Source: Bacteroidota bacterium | Lineage (GTDB): Bacteria; Bacteroidota; Rhodothermia; Rhodothermales; JAAAOL01 | Direction: 5' to 3' | NCBI GenBank assembly: GCA_009908885.1 | Contig: JAAAOL010000027.1 | Coordinates: 1 to 5,190 of the forward strand | DNA length: 5,190 bases | Shown: piece by piece, positions 1 through 5,190 of the stretch | Layout: each line of letters begins with the position of its first letter | How positions within the stretch are numbered: the first letter of the stretch is position 1 | The notes under the pieces: generated by a model | Databases searched by the model: none | The model's input: only the letters and a program-made list of their open reading frames with translations | What the model was told of the DNA's origin: nothing | Made by a program: the position numbers and the translations under genes

Positions 1-35
1 TATCACCCACCTGAATCAGCACGACGCCCCTCAAC

Positions 36-68
36 AAAAACGGGACGCCTCTCCGTGGAGACGCCCCG
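36..68 (-). terminator. Rho-independent terminator after the GWxTD gene
   Basis: Read on the minus strand, an imperfect GC-rich hairpin is followed directly by a run of five T (positions 40 to 36). Bases 41-44 pair with 65-68, 47-48 with 63-64, and 50-54 with 57-61. Bases 45-46 form a bulge and 49/62 a mismatch; the tip may open to a CACG tetraloop. It begins 30 bases past the stop codon of the minus-strand gene, the expected place for transcript release. This is the only stem plus T-run I find in the window. Folding was done by eye, without an energy calculation. Confidence 0.62.
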
Positions 69-97
69 CGCTGTGGTCTCGGGATGCGATGCCGACG

Positions 98-1435
98 CTA
101 CCGGATGCGGTTGCGTTCGTCCCAAATGGGGATGAGCAGCTCGTAGTTGCCCACGCCGTTCTCGTCGACGAAGATGAATTGCTTGCCGATGCGGTAGTAG
201 TACCACACCTGGTACGGCTTGGCGTTGAAGTTGTACGGGTGGCGCTCCACGAAATCGGGCTCGCCGAAGAGGACCAGCACCTGCCCCCGGTCCGTCCGCC
301 AGCCGTCGGTGAGGCTGCCGTACTCCTCGTTCGCATAGGCCACGCGGTAGTAGTATTCCTCCATCCGCTCGTTGCGCTGCGTGCCGGGCGTCGGGTCGCG
401 CCGCTGCCAGAACTCCTGGAAGCGCTGGAGCCGCTCGGCGTGGTTGTTGGCGTCTTTGATGCGGCGCAGCTCGCGGCGCTTGGCGATGTACTGAAGCTGG
501 TTGACGGCCTCGTCGAGGTTGCTCACGTGCTCGGCCAGGCCCGTCCAGGTGGCGGCCACGACGTGCTCGGCCTGGGCCAGCGTGCGCCCGCTGGCGTCAT
601 CCACCCGCACCCGCACCAGGTAGTCGCCCACCTCGAAGTCCTCGATGGCCAGCTCGACGATGGTCTGGTTGGTGCCTGCCTGCAGATCCGTCTCCTCCGT
701 GACGCGGTGCACCGGCGGCCCCTCGGCCACGCGCCCGACGGTGGCCTCATTCCCCGGCAGCAGTCCGCTCACCCGATCCATATTCAGCACCTCGCGCGTC
801 ACCTGCACCGTGCGCGGCCGGTCAGCGTAGACCTCGTAGAAGATGTTGAGCCCGAATTGGTCGGTCCCGACGCGGCTGTCGACGCTGGGCGAGATGGTGT
901 TGGTAGCCTCGTCGTACTCGTCCAGCAGCATGAGGTCGCTGATGGCGACGGCGCCGCTCAGGTCGCGCACCCGGATGGGCACCTCACGGACAAAGGCCTC
1001 GTTCGTGTCCTGGTCCTCCAGCTTGACCTGGAGCGTGTAGCGGCCCGGCGCCAGGTCGATCGAATGGAGCGTCCGGTCGAAGAACTGATCGGACTGCGTG
1101 GCGACGAAGGTGCCCACCACGACCCGGCTCTCCCAGATGCTCGTGGTGGTGAGGCCTTCGGGGCGGCCCTGGTCGTCCAGCGCGAAGACTTCCGCGGTCA
1201 CCTCGTACGTGGCGGTGAAGCCATTGGCCGTGTTGAGGAATTGCAGCCGTGCGTACGGCACCTTGGTATAGATGTCCACGCGGGTGAGGCCCTCCGGGGC
1301 GTCACCGCGCACGCTGACCGCGCTCACTTCGAATTCCGGCGGGGCTTCGCTGGCCTGGGCCTGGGCCTCGTGGACGATTCCAGCGAGGAGCAGTCCCACG
1401 CACAGCAGCCCACTCCATGTTAGCTTGCGTAGCAT
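98..1435 (-). CDS. GWxTD domain-containing exported protein
   Basis: This is a secreted or periplasmic protein of the GWxTD family, whose biochemical role is not established. From the ATG at 1435 it has 445 residues. A signal peptide is visible: basic start MLRK, hydrophobic core around residues 7-20 (WSGLLCVGLLLAG), and an AQAQA cleavage region near 25-29. No lipobox precedes the one cysteine in the core, so signal peptidase I is more likely than lipoprotein processing. Residues about 35-160 and 165-295 are rich in alternating beta-strand sequence and look like beta-sandwich modules. A charged helical stretch follows at about 305-350. The C-terminal GWxTD module carries GWRTDRGQV at 378-386, then LFGEPD and a YQVWYY segment. 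An in-frame ATG at 1468 would add 11 polar residues and has a GGAG four bases upstream, but it would put MGQRYDVRSID before the signal peptide, so I prefer 1435. It is the last gene before a terminator and lies 264 bases from ftsY, so it probably has its own promoter. Confidence 0.93.
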   Translation of the reverse strand: MLRKLTWSGLLCVGLLLAGIVHEAQAQASEAPPEFEVSAVSVRGDAPEGLTRVDIYTKVPYARLQFLNTANGFTATYEVTAEVFALDDQGRPEGLTTTSIWESRVVVGTFVATQSDQFFDRTLHSIDLAPGRYTLQVKLEDQDTNEAFVREVPIRVRDLSGAVAISDLMLLDEYDEATNTISPSVDSRVGTDQFGLNIFYEVYADRPRTVQVTREVLNMDRVSGLLPGNEATVGRVAEGPPVHRVTEETDLQAGTNQTIVELAIEDFEVGDYLVRVRVDDASGRTLAQAEHVVAATWTGLAEHVSNLDEAVNQLQYIAKRRELRRIKDANNHAERLQRFQEFWQRRDPTPGTQRNERMEEYYYRVAYANEEYGSLTDGWRTDRGQVLVLFGEPDFVERHPYNFNAKPYQVWYYYRIGKQFIFVDENGVGNYELLIPIWDERNRIR

Positions 1436-1500
1436 GTCGATACTGCGTACGTCGTACCGTTGTCCCATACAACTCCGAGCGCTTCCTTGGCGATGCAGAT

Positions 1501-1577
1501 GGCGTCGGTGGTGGTCTACGCGTGCGGCGAGGCGCGAACGCCCGCCGGGGTCGGACCGGCGTGCCGACGCCTCGCAC
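1501..1577. other. Foldable GC-rich segment in the ftsY/GWxTD intergenic region
   Basis: The 264-base gap between the two minus-strand genes contains clustered inverted repeats. CGCCGG (1543-1548) and CCGGCG (1556-1561) form a perfect 6-bp stem with a 7-base loop. GGCGTCGG (1501-1508) is complementary to CCGACGCC (1564-1571). GCGAGGCG (1527-1534) is complementary to CGCCTCGC (1568-1575). The two 8-bp pairings share bases 1568-1571, so they exclude each other, while either can coexist with the small hairpin. If the GWxTD transcript starts near 1585, this segment would be its 5' leader. In DNA this rich in G and C, such pairings can arise by chance. I recognise no known riboswitch family. Confidence 0.3.
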
Positions 1578-1591
1578 GGTGTCCATGATCA

Positions 1592-1620
1592 AGTATCGCA
1601 AAATGACACGGCGCGTTCCA
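1592..1620 (-). promoter_or_regulatory. Weak promoter candidate for the GWxTD gene
   Basis: The bases around 1583-1606 are notably AT-richer than their surroundings. On the minus strand they hold GATACT (1597-1592), four of six matches to a sigma-70 type -10 box. TGGAAC (1620-1615) lies 17 bases upstream and matches only three of six bases of a -35 box. The Bacteroidota TAnnTTTG element is not clearly present. The placement, upstream of the GWxTD start and after the ftsY stop, is sensible, but the match is poor and this is a guess at location rather than a confirmed site. Confidence 0.2.
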
Positions 1621-1699
1621 GCCTAGCTGCGTGGCCCGTCGATATCCTCTGGCGAATCGTTGCACGCTCCCGCTGAGCCGAACGCGCCCGTGCCGGAGC

Positions 1700-2686
1700 T
1701 CACGTAAACAGCGCCTCGACGAAGCGGCGACGGTCGAACACTTGCAGATCCTCGACGCTCTCGCCCACCCCGATATATTTTACGGGAACCTGGAACTCAT
1801 TCGAAATACCAATCACAATGCCCCCTTTGGCCGTGCCATCCAGCTTGGTCAGCACCAGGCCCGTGATGTCCACGCTCTTGGTGAACTCCTCAGCCTGCCG
1901 GATGGCGTTCTGCCCGGTGGAGGCATCGAGCACGAGCAGCACCTCGTGCGGCGCGTCGGCCACCTGGCGGTCCATGACGCGCTTGATCTTCGAGAGCTCG
2001 TCCATGAGGCCGCCCTTGGTGTGCAGGCGTCCGGCGGTGTCGATGAGGACCACGTCGGTGTCGCGGCTCTTGGCCGAGGCCAGCGTGTCGAAGGCGACGG
2101 CGGCGGGGTCGGCGCCGTGCTTCTGCTTGATGATGGGCACGCCGGCCCGGTCGGCCCAGATGTCGAGCTGCTCGATGGCGGCCGCGCGGAACGTGTCCGC
2201 CGCACCCAGCAGGACGCTCTTGCCCGCCTTCCGGTAACGATAGGCCATCTTGCCGATGGTGGTCGTCTTGCCCACGCCGTTGACGCCGACCACCATGATG
2301 ACGTGCGGCTTGTACGGGAGCGGCGCACTGAAGTCGGCGGGGCGCTCGGGCGCGTGCTCCAGCATCAGCCGGGCGATCTCGTCGCGGATGAGCGCGTCCA
2401 GCTCCTTGGCCGAGACGTACTGGTCGCGCGCCACGCGCTCCTCCACCTCTTTGATGATGTCGAGCGTGGTGGTGACGCCTACGTCGCTCGTCACGAGCAC
2501 TTCTTCCAGTTCGTCCAGCGTCGTGGCATCGACGGTGTCTTTGCCGCGGATCAGCCGGTCCAGCTTCCCGAAGAGGCTCGACTTGGTCTTCTCCAGCCCC
2601 TCCTCCAGCCGCTCCTGCTCGTGCTCCTGCTCGGCGGTGCGCGTCTCCTCCTGCTGCGACGACTTAAAACGGTCGAAAAAACCCAT
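1700..2686 (-). CDS. ftsY: Signal recognition particle receptor FtsY
   Basis: FtsY is the membrane-associated GTPase that receives the Ffh-4.5S RNA-ribosome complex and passes nascent inner-membrane and exported proteins to the SecYEG translocon. The 328-residue protein has the full NG core. A short charged A region covers residues 1-27 and starts MGFFDRFK, a likely amphipathic membrane-targeting end. The helical N domain spans about 28-110. The G domain has the P-loop GVNGVGKTT (134-142), the SRP-specific DTFRAAAIEQL (164-174), DTAGR (216-220), DASTGQN (254-260), TKLDGTAKGG (280-289) and the closing GVGES (306-310). All expected nucleotide-binding residues are present. It is much shorter than the roughly 500-residue E. 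coli protein because the acidic A domain is nearly absent, which is common in this lineage. The ATG at 2686 fits the conserved N-terminus, though no Shine-Dalgarno sequence precedes it. It lies 111 bases downstream of the phosphatidyltransferase on the same strand, so co-transcription is possible. No ffh gene is in the window. Confidence 0.97.
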   Translation of the reverse strand: MGFFDRFKSSQQEETRTAEQEHEQERLEEGLEKTKSSLFGKLDRLIRGKDTVDATTLDELEEVLVTSDVGVTTTLDIIKEVEERVARDQYVSAKELDALIRDEIARLMLEHAPERPADFSAPLPYKPHVIMVVGVNGVGKTTTIGKMAYRYRKAGKSVLLGAADTFRAAAIEQLDIWADRAGVPIIKQKHGADPAAVAFDTLASAKSRDTDVVLIDTAGRLHTKGGLMDELSKIKRVMDRQVADAPHEVLLVLDASTGQNAIRQAEEFTKSVDITGLVLTKLDGTAKGGIVIGISNEFQVPVKYIGVGESVEDLQVFDRRRFVEALFT

Positions 2687-2689
2687 GTA

Positions 2690-2699
2690 TGATCGATCA
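2690..2699. promoter_or_regulatory. 10-bp perfect palindrome next to the ftsY start
   Basis: TGATCGATCA is a perfect inverted repeat whose edge lies three bases upstream of the ftsY ATG at 2686. It sits where a ribosome binding site would be, and none is visible. Such a site could bind a dimeric regulator or merely be chance. It contains two overlapping GATC sites, which could matter if the host has an adenine methylase. The 111-base gap around it (2687-2797) shows no clear terminator and no strong promoter. Confidence 0.25.
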
Positions 2700-2797
2700 G
2701 TGTGGTACGTGCAGAGGGATTCGTCGAGGACGATAGTAGCGGGGAACGCGCCCGACCGGAGATATGTGCCCGGCCGCCGGACGCCAGACCGCGCTGC

Positions 2798-3463
2798 TTA
2801 CTTCACGGCGTCGGGTTCGCGCTGGATCGAGGCTACGGTGCGCCCGTCCTCTCCGTCGAGGCCTGCGTCTGCCGGGAGGACGCCCTCGCGCCGGACGCGC
2901 AGCCCGCGAATGACGTAGAGCCCGAGCGAGTAGACCAGCAGCGCCGTCGTGATCCAGATGCAGGCCTGCATGACGGGCGGGTCGGCGCGGAGCAGGGCGG
3001 CGACGACCGTCACCCCCAGCGCCGTCACGGCGACCTTGCCCGCCCAGATGCTCATGACGACCTGGTTCGTCCGCTTGGCGACCAGAACGCCGCCGACGAT
3101 GATGGTGGCGTCGCGCGCGAGGACCAGCGCAGCGAACCAGAGCGGCAGGGTGGGCTCAATGGGGCGAAAGACGAGGGCCCCGGTCACCGCCACGGCCATC
3201 ACCTTATCCGCCAACGGATCGAGCACTTTGCCCCAGTCCGACACCGTATGCGACCACCGGGCGAGGCGCCCGTCGAACCAGTCGGTGATGGCGGCCACGA
3301 CGATCAAGCCCAGCAACCACGACGTGGGGCCGCCCACGTAGACGAGGTACGTGATCGGGATGGCGAGCACCGCACGGCACAGGCTCAGGGCATTGGCGTA
3401 CGTCCAGAACGGCCCGAGGCGCCGGATGATGGACATCACCGATGCGGCACGCGGAGTCGACAT
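2798..3463 (-). CDS. CDP-alcohol phosphatidyltransferase family protein (PgsA-like)
   Basis: This is an integral membrane enzyme that transfers a phosphatidyl group from CDP-diacylglycerol to an alcohol acceptor, releasing CMP. The family signature D(x)2DG(x)2AR(x)8G(x)3D(x)3D is intact. From the ATG at 3463 (221 residues) it runs from DWFDG at 61-65 through AR at 68-69 to the GKVLDPLAD segment at 78-86, with all metal-binding and catalytic aspartates present. About six hydrophobic helices follow the usual pattern, with the signature after the second. A charged cytoplasmic tail of about 30 residues ends the protein. Length and architecture fit phosphatidylglycerophosphate synthase (pgsA), the commonest role, but the acceptor is not decided by the motif and another head group is possible. 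Three in-frame ATGs compete: 3526, 3463 and 3436. The 3526 start overlaps the AT-rich divergent region and adds a sequence unlike the family; 3436 (MSIIRRLGPF) fits almost as well as 3463. It lies upstream of ftsY on the same strand. Confidence 0.94.
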   Translation of the reverse strand: MSTPRAASVMSIIRRLGPFWTYANALSLCRAVLAIPITYLVYVGGPTSWLLGLIVVAAITDWFDGRLARWSHTVSDWGKVLDPLADKVMAVAVTGALVFRPIEPTLPLWFAALVLARDATIIVGGVLVAKRTNQVVMSIWAGKVAVTALGVTVVAALLRADPPVMQACIWITTALLVYSLGLYVIRGLRVRREGVLPADAGLDGEDGRTVASIQREPDAVK

Positions 3464-3591
3464 GGCGCACGTGGGGTGAATGCGAGGCAGGATAGCGGGC
3501 TGTGATGGGAGAAAGATACGCACCATTGCCCGTTTGGTTTGTTAATATTCCTCGGTCCGCGCCGCCCTGTTCCCTGTCCACCGCCCGCTCC
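3464..3591. promoter_or_regulatory. Divergent intergenic region with AT-rich patch
   Basis: The lipid-synthesis gene (minus) and the glycosyltransferase gene (plus) are read away from each other from here. The stretch TTTGGTTTGTTAATATT (3533-3549) is strikingly AT-rich within DNA of mostly G and C, which suggests promoter DNA rather than coding sequence. A TTTG element occurs on the plus strand as in Bacteroidota -33 boxes, but no TAnnTTTG partner lies at the right distance on either strand, so I cannot place a specific promoter. Both flanking reading frames can be extended into this region through upstream ATGs (3526 minus, 3505 plus), and the extensions would overlap, so at least one is likely not used. 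Confidence 0.4.
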
Positions 3592-4674
3592 GTGTCCTGG
3601 CTCCTGCCCCTGAGTACCGCCTTCGCCCTCCACGCCGGCTACTGGCTGCTGGCCCGCCGCGGCCTGCGCCGCACGTGGCGCCGCGCGCCGGAGGTGGACG
3701 ACGCCGAGCTGCCGCCCGTCTCCGTCGTCGTCGCCGCCCGCAACGAGGCCGCCCGGCTGTCGGACCTGCTCGAAGCGCTCCTCCGGCAGATGCACCCCCG
3801 GTACGAAATCATCGTGGTGGATGACGCCTCGACCGACGCCACCGCCGACGTGGTGCGCGCCTGGCAGAAGCACCACGACCGCCTCCGGCTCGTCCGGGTG
3901 ACCCGTCCTGTGGCGCCGCGCAAGAAGCACGCGCTGACCCGGGGCATCGCCGCCGCCCGCTACGAGCGCCTCGCCTTCACCGACGCCGACTGCACGCCCC
4001 CGCCGTCGTGGCTGCGCACCCTGGCCGCTCATGCCCACCGGGACCCCGACGCGCTGCTCATCGGCTACAGTCCGTTCCGGCGCGAGTCCGGCCTGCTGAA
4101 CCGCTTCGCGCGCTACGAGACATTCGTCACCGGCGTGCTGACGGCGGCCTCGGCGGGGCTGGATCGGCCCTACATGGCCGTCGGGCGCAACCTCAGCTAC
4201 CCGACGTCGCTGTTCGACCGTATCGGCGGCTTCGCACACTCGCAAGCCTCCATGAGCGGCGATGACGACCTGCTGGTCCAGGAGGTGCACCAGCAGCAGG
4301 CGGCGCCCATCTACGCCGTGCTGGACCCGGAGACGTTCGTCCCCACCGAGGCGTCCTCCACGTGGCGGGCGTGGCTGCGCGGCAAGCGGCGGCACGTCTC
4401 GGCGGGGCGCTTCTACCGGTGGCGGGCGCTGGCGCACCTCGGGCTGTTTCAGGGCTCGGGCGCGCTGCTGTGGGCCGCCCCGCTGCTGGCCGGGTGGGCG
4501 GGCGCGGCCCTGCTGGGCGGCAAGCTAGCGGTGCAACACACCGTCCTCCGCGAGGCCGCCGCCCTGCTGGACGAGCGCGACCTGCTGCCCGGCCTGCCGC
4601 TGTGGGATCTGCTGCACACGGCCTACCTCGCCGCCATCACCCCCTTCGGCGCGACGCCGCCGCAGCGGTGGTGA
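3592..4674 (+). CDS. Membrane-anchored family 2 glycosyltransferase
   Basis: This is a GT2-family (GT-A fold, inverting) enzyme that should transfer a sugar from a nucleotide-sugar donor to an unknown envelope lipid or glycan acceptor. From GTG 3592 it has 360 residues. An N-terminal membrane helix (about 1-20) is followed by the catalytic domain: VSVVVAARNEA (43-53), IIVVDDAS (73-80) for nucleotide binding, the metal-binding TDADC (130-134, a DxD variant), and SGDDDLLVQ (222-230) with the probable catalytic acid. WLRGKRRHVSAG (261-272) takes the place of the classic QxxRW motif and is typical of a Bacteroidota subgroup. The C-terminus has hydrophobic stretches at about 281-310 and 337-351. 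An in-frame ATG at 3505 (and GTG at 3502) would add about 30 residues encoded by the AT-rich promoter-like patch and unlike the family, so I prefer 3592, although no Shine-Dalgarno sequence supports either. The acceptor cannot be inferred, since no polysaccharide cluster is visible. Confidence 0.9.
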   Translation: MSWLLPLSTAFALHAGYWLLARRGLRRTWRRAPEVDDAELPPVSVVVAARNEAARLSDLLEALLRQMHPRYEIIVVDDASTDATADVVRAWQKHHDRLRLVRVTRPVAPRKKHALTRGIAAARYERLAFTDADCTPPPSWLRTLAAHAHRDPDALLIGYSPFRRESGLLNRFARYETFVTGVLTAASAGLDRPYMAVGRNLSYPTSLFDRIGGFAHSQASMSGDDDLLVQEVHQQQAAPIYAVLDPETFVPTEASSTWRAWLRGKRRHVSAGRFYRWRALAHLGLFQGSGALLWAAPLLAGWAGAALLGGKLAVQHTVLREAAALLDERDLLPGLPLWDLLHTAYLAAITPFGATPPQRW

Positions 4675-4715
4675 TCTGCATCAAGAGGGCGTGAACCGGC
4701 GAACCCACTCTCCAT

Positions 4716-4738
4716 AGCGACGTTTTCCTCCCGTCGCT
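4716..4738. other. 7-bp perfect stem-loop between the plus-strand genes
   Basis: AGCGACG (4716-4722) and CGTCGCT (4732-4738) are perfect complements flanking a pyrimidine-rich 9-base loop. The structure lies 42 bases after the glycosyltransferase stop and 22 bases before the next start. No T-run follows it on either strand, so it does not look like a standard intrinsic terminator. It could stabilise or process a shared transcript, act as an operator, or be chance. Confidence 0.3.
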
Positions 4739-4759
4739 CATCCATCCGATCCCCGCACC

Positions 4760-5176
4760 ATGGCCTCGCCCGAGCAGGACACCCCGCCCGTCGTCCCGGA
4801 CTACAACAAGCCCGAGGCGCCCGGCATCAGCATGAACTTCGACAACACGGTGTCGCTCTACCACATCGTGCAGCCCGAGGACAGCTTCGCCCGGGCCGCG
4901 CAGGACGTCTTCGCGCTGGTGCAGGAGGCGCAGGAGCGCTTCCCCGACTGGCCGCGCGTGCTCTACGTCGACATCCTCGGGCACGACGGCCCGCGCCACG
5001 GCTTCGACGAGGACTTCATCGAGTTCCAGCAGGAGTTCATCTTCTCCACCGTCGCGCCCTTCCTGACGGGCTTCGAGCTCCCGCTGACCGGTCCGCTCCT
5101 CAACCCGGAGCACCAGCGCAACGACCTGCCCGATCAGCTCGTCATCCAGGACGAAGAGGACGACGACACAGCCTAA
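4760..5176 (+). CDS. Acidic conserved-looking protein of unknown function
   Basis: I do not recognise this 138-residue protein. It has no signal peptide and no membrane segment, so it is probably cytoplasmic. It is strongly acidic: about 28 Asp/Glu against 6 Lys/Arg, ending in a DEEDDD tail (131-136). The first 24 residues are Pro-rich and probably disordered. The middle looks folded: a strand around VSLYHIV (31-37), a helix about 41-60, a strand at RVLYVDILGH (66-75), then a helix about 83-102 containing DEDFIEFQQEFI. The alternation of strands and helices suggests a small alpha/beta domain. The GC-rich codon use and a single uninterrupted frame with ATG and TAA support a real gene; the antisense frame has no recognisable content. 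An internal ATG at 4832 (MNFDNTV) would remove only the disordered end. It follows the glycosyltransferase by 85 bases on the same strand and may be co-transcribed. No Shine-Dalgarno sequence is seen. Confidence 0.82.
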   Translation: MASPEQDTPPVVPDYNKPEAPGISMNFDNTVSLYHIVQPEDSFARAAQDVFALVQEAQERFPDWPRVLYVDILGHDGPRHGFDEDFIEFQQEFIFSTVAPFLTGFELPLTGPLLNPEHQRNDLPDQLVIQDEEDDDTA

Positions 5177-5190
5177 GTGGAATCAACCAA

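Noticed and set aside
89..1423. A 444-codon open frame on the plus strand opposite the GWxTD gene
   Set aside because: Its translation is low-complexity, rich in Val, His, Leu, Arg and Asp with no known motif, as expected from the antisense of GC-rich coding DNA; the opposite strand has a signal peptide and the GWxTD motif.
1470..1699. A small RNA gene or tRNA in the intergenic gap
   Set aside because: No tRNA T-loop consensus or acceptor-stem arrangement was found, and the foldable segment matches no RNA family I know.
1631..2692. A 353-codon open frame on the plus strand opposite ftsY
   Set aside because: The minus strand encodes all FtsY GTPase motifs; the plus translation is repetitive His/Leu/Val/Arg sequence typical of a shadow frame.
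2769..2790. Possible terminator (CCGG-CCG-CCGG) after the phosphatidyltransferase
   Set aside because: The stem is only 4 bp and has no T-run, so it does not support termination.
2702..3505. A 267-codon open frame on the plus strand opposite the phosphatidyltransferase
   Set aside because: The translation is rich in Arg, Asp, His and Gly with no domain, while the opposite strand has the intact CDP-alcohol phosphotransferase signature and membrane helices.
3436..4437. A 333-codon open frame on the minus strand opposite the glycosyltransferase
   Set aside because: It is an antisense shadow rich in Arg, Gly, Val and Gln; GT2 motifs are clear on the plus strand.
4637..5113. A 158-codon open frame on the minus strand opposite the acidic protein
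   Set aside because: It has a Glu/Val/Leu/Arg-rich shadow composition, ends inside the glycosyltransferase gene and has no motif; the plus frame has a more protein-like alternation of strands and helices.

Overview
The window reads as ordinary chromosomal housekeeping DNA from a GC-rich member of the Bacteroidota/Rhodothermota lineage (Rhodothermia-like). The reasons are a GWxTD-family exported protein (a family concentrated in Bacteroidota/Rhodothermota and Acidobacteria), a short FtsY starting MGFFDRFK, a Bacteroidota-type GT2 glycosyltransferase carrying SGDDD and KRRH motifs, and the absence of a clear Shine-Dalgarno sequence at nearly every start. The genus cannot be fixed from the sequence. 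I see no mobile element, CRISPR array, tRNA or rRNA.

Layout. Three genes lie on the minus strand, read right to left: a CDP-alcohol phosphatidyltransferase (stop at 2798, start about 3463), ftsY (1700-2686), and a secreted GWxTD protein (98-1435) closed by a convincing intrinsic terminator at 36-68. Two genes lie on the plus strand: a membrane-anchored family 2 glycosyltransferase (about 3592-4674) and an acidic 138-residue protein of unknown function (4760-5176). The two sets diverge from a shared region around 3464-3591, which holds the most AT-rich patch in the right half of the window (3533-3549).

How the genes may work together. The theme is the cell envelope: phospholipid head-group synthesis, docking of ribosomes to the membrane (FtsY), an exported protein and a membrane glycosyltransferase. 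The phospholipid synthase just upstream of ftsY is suggestive because FtsY of other bacteria needs anionic phospholipids for membrane binding, but the link here is inference.

No new multi-gene system is evident. The items most worth a second look are the unrecognised acidic protein, the foldable leader between ftsY and the GWxTD gene with two mutually exclusive 8-bp pairings, a 10-bp palindrome abutting the ftsY start, and the unresolved start sites in the divergent promoter region.
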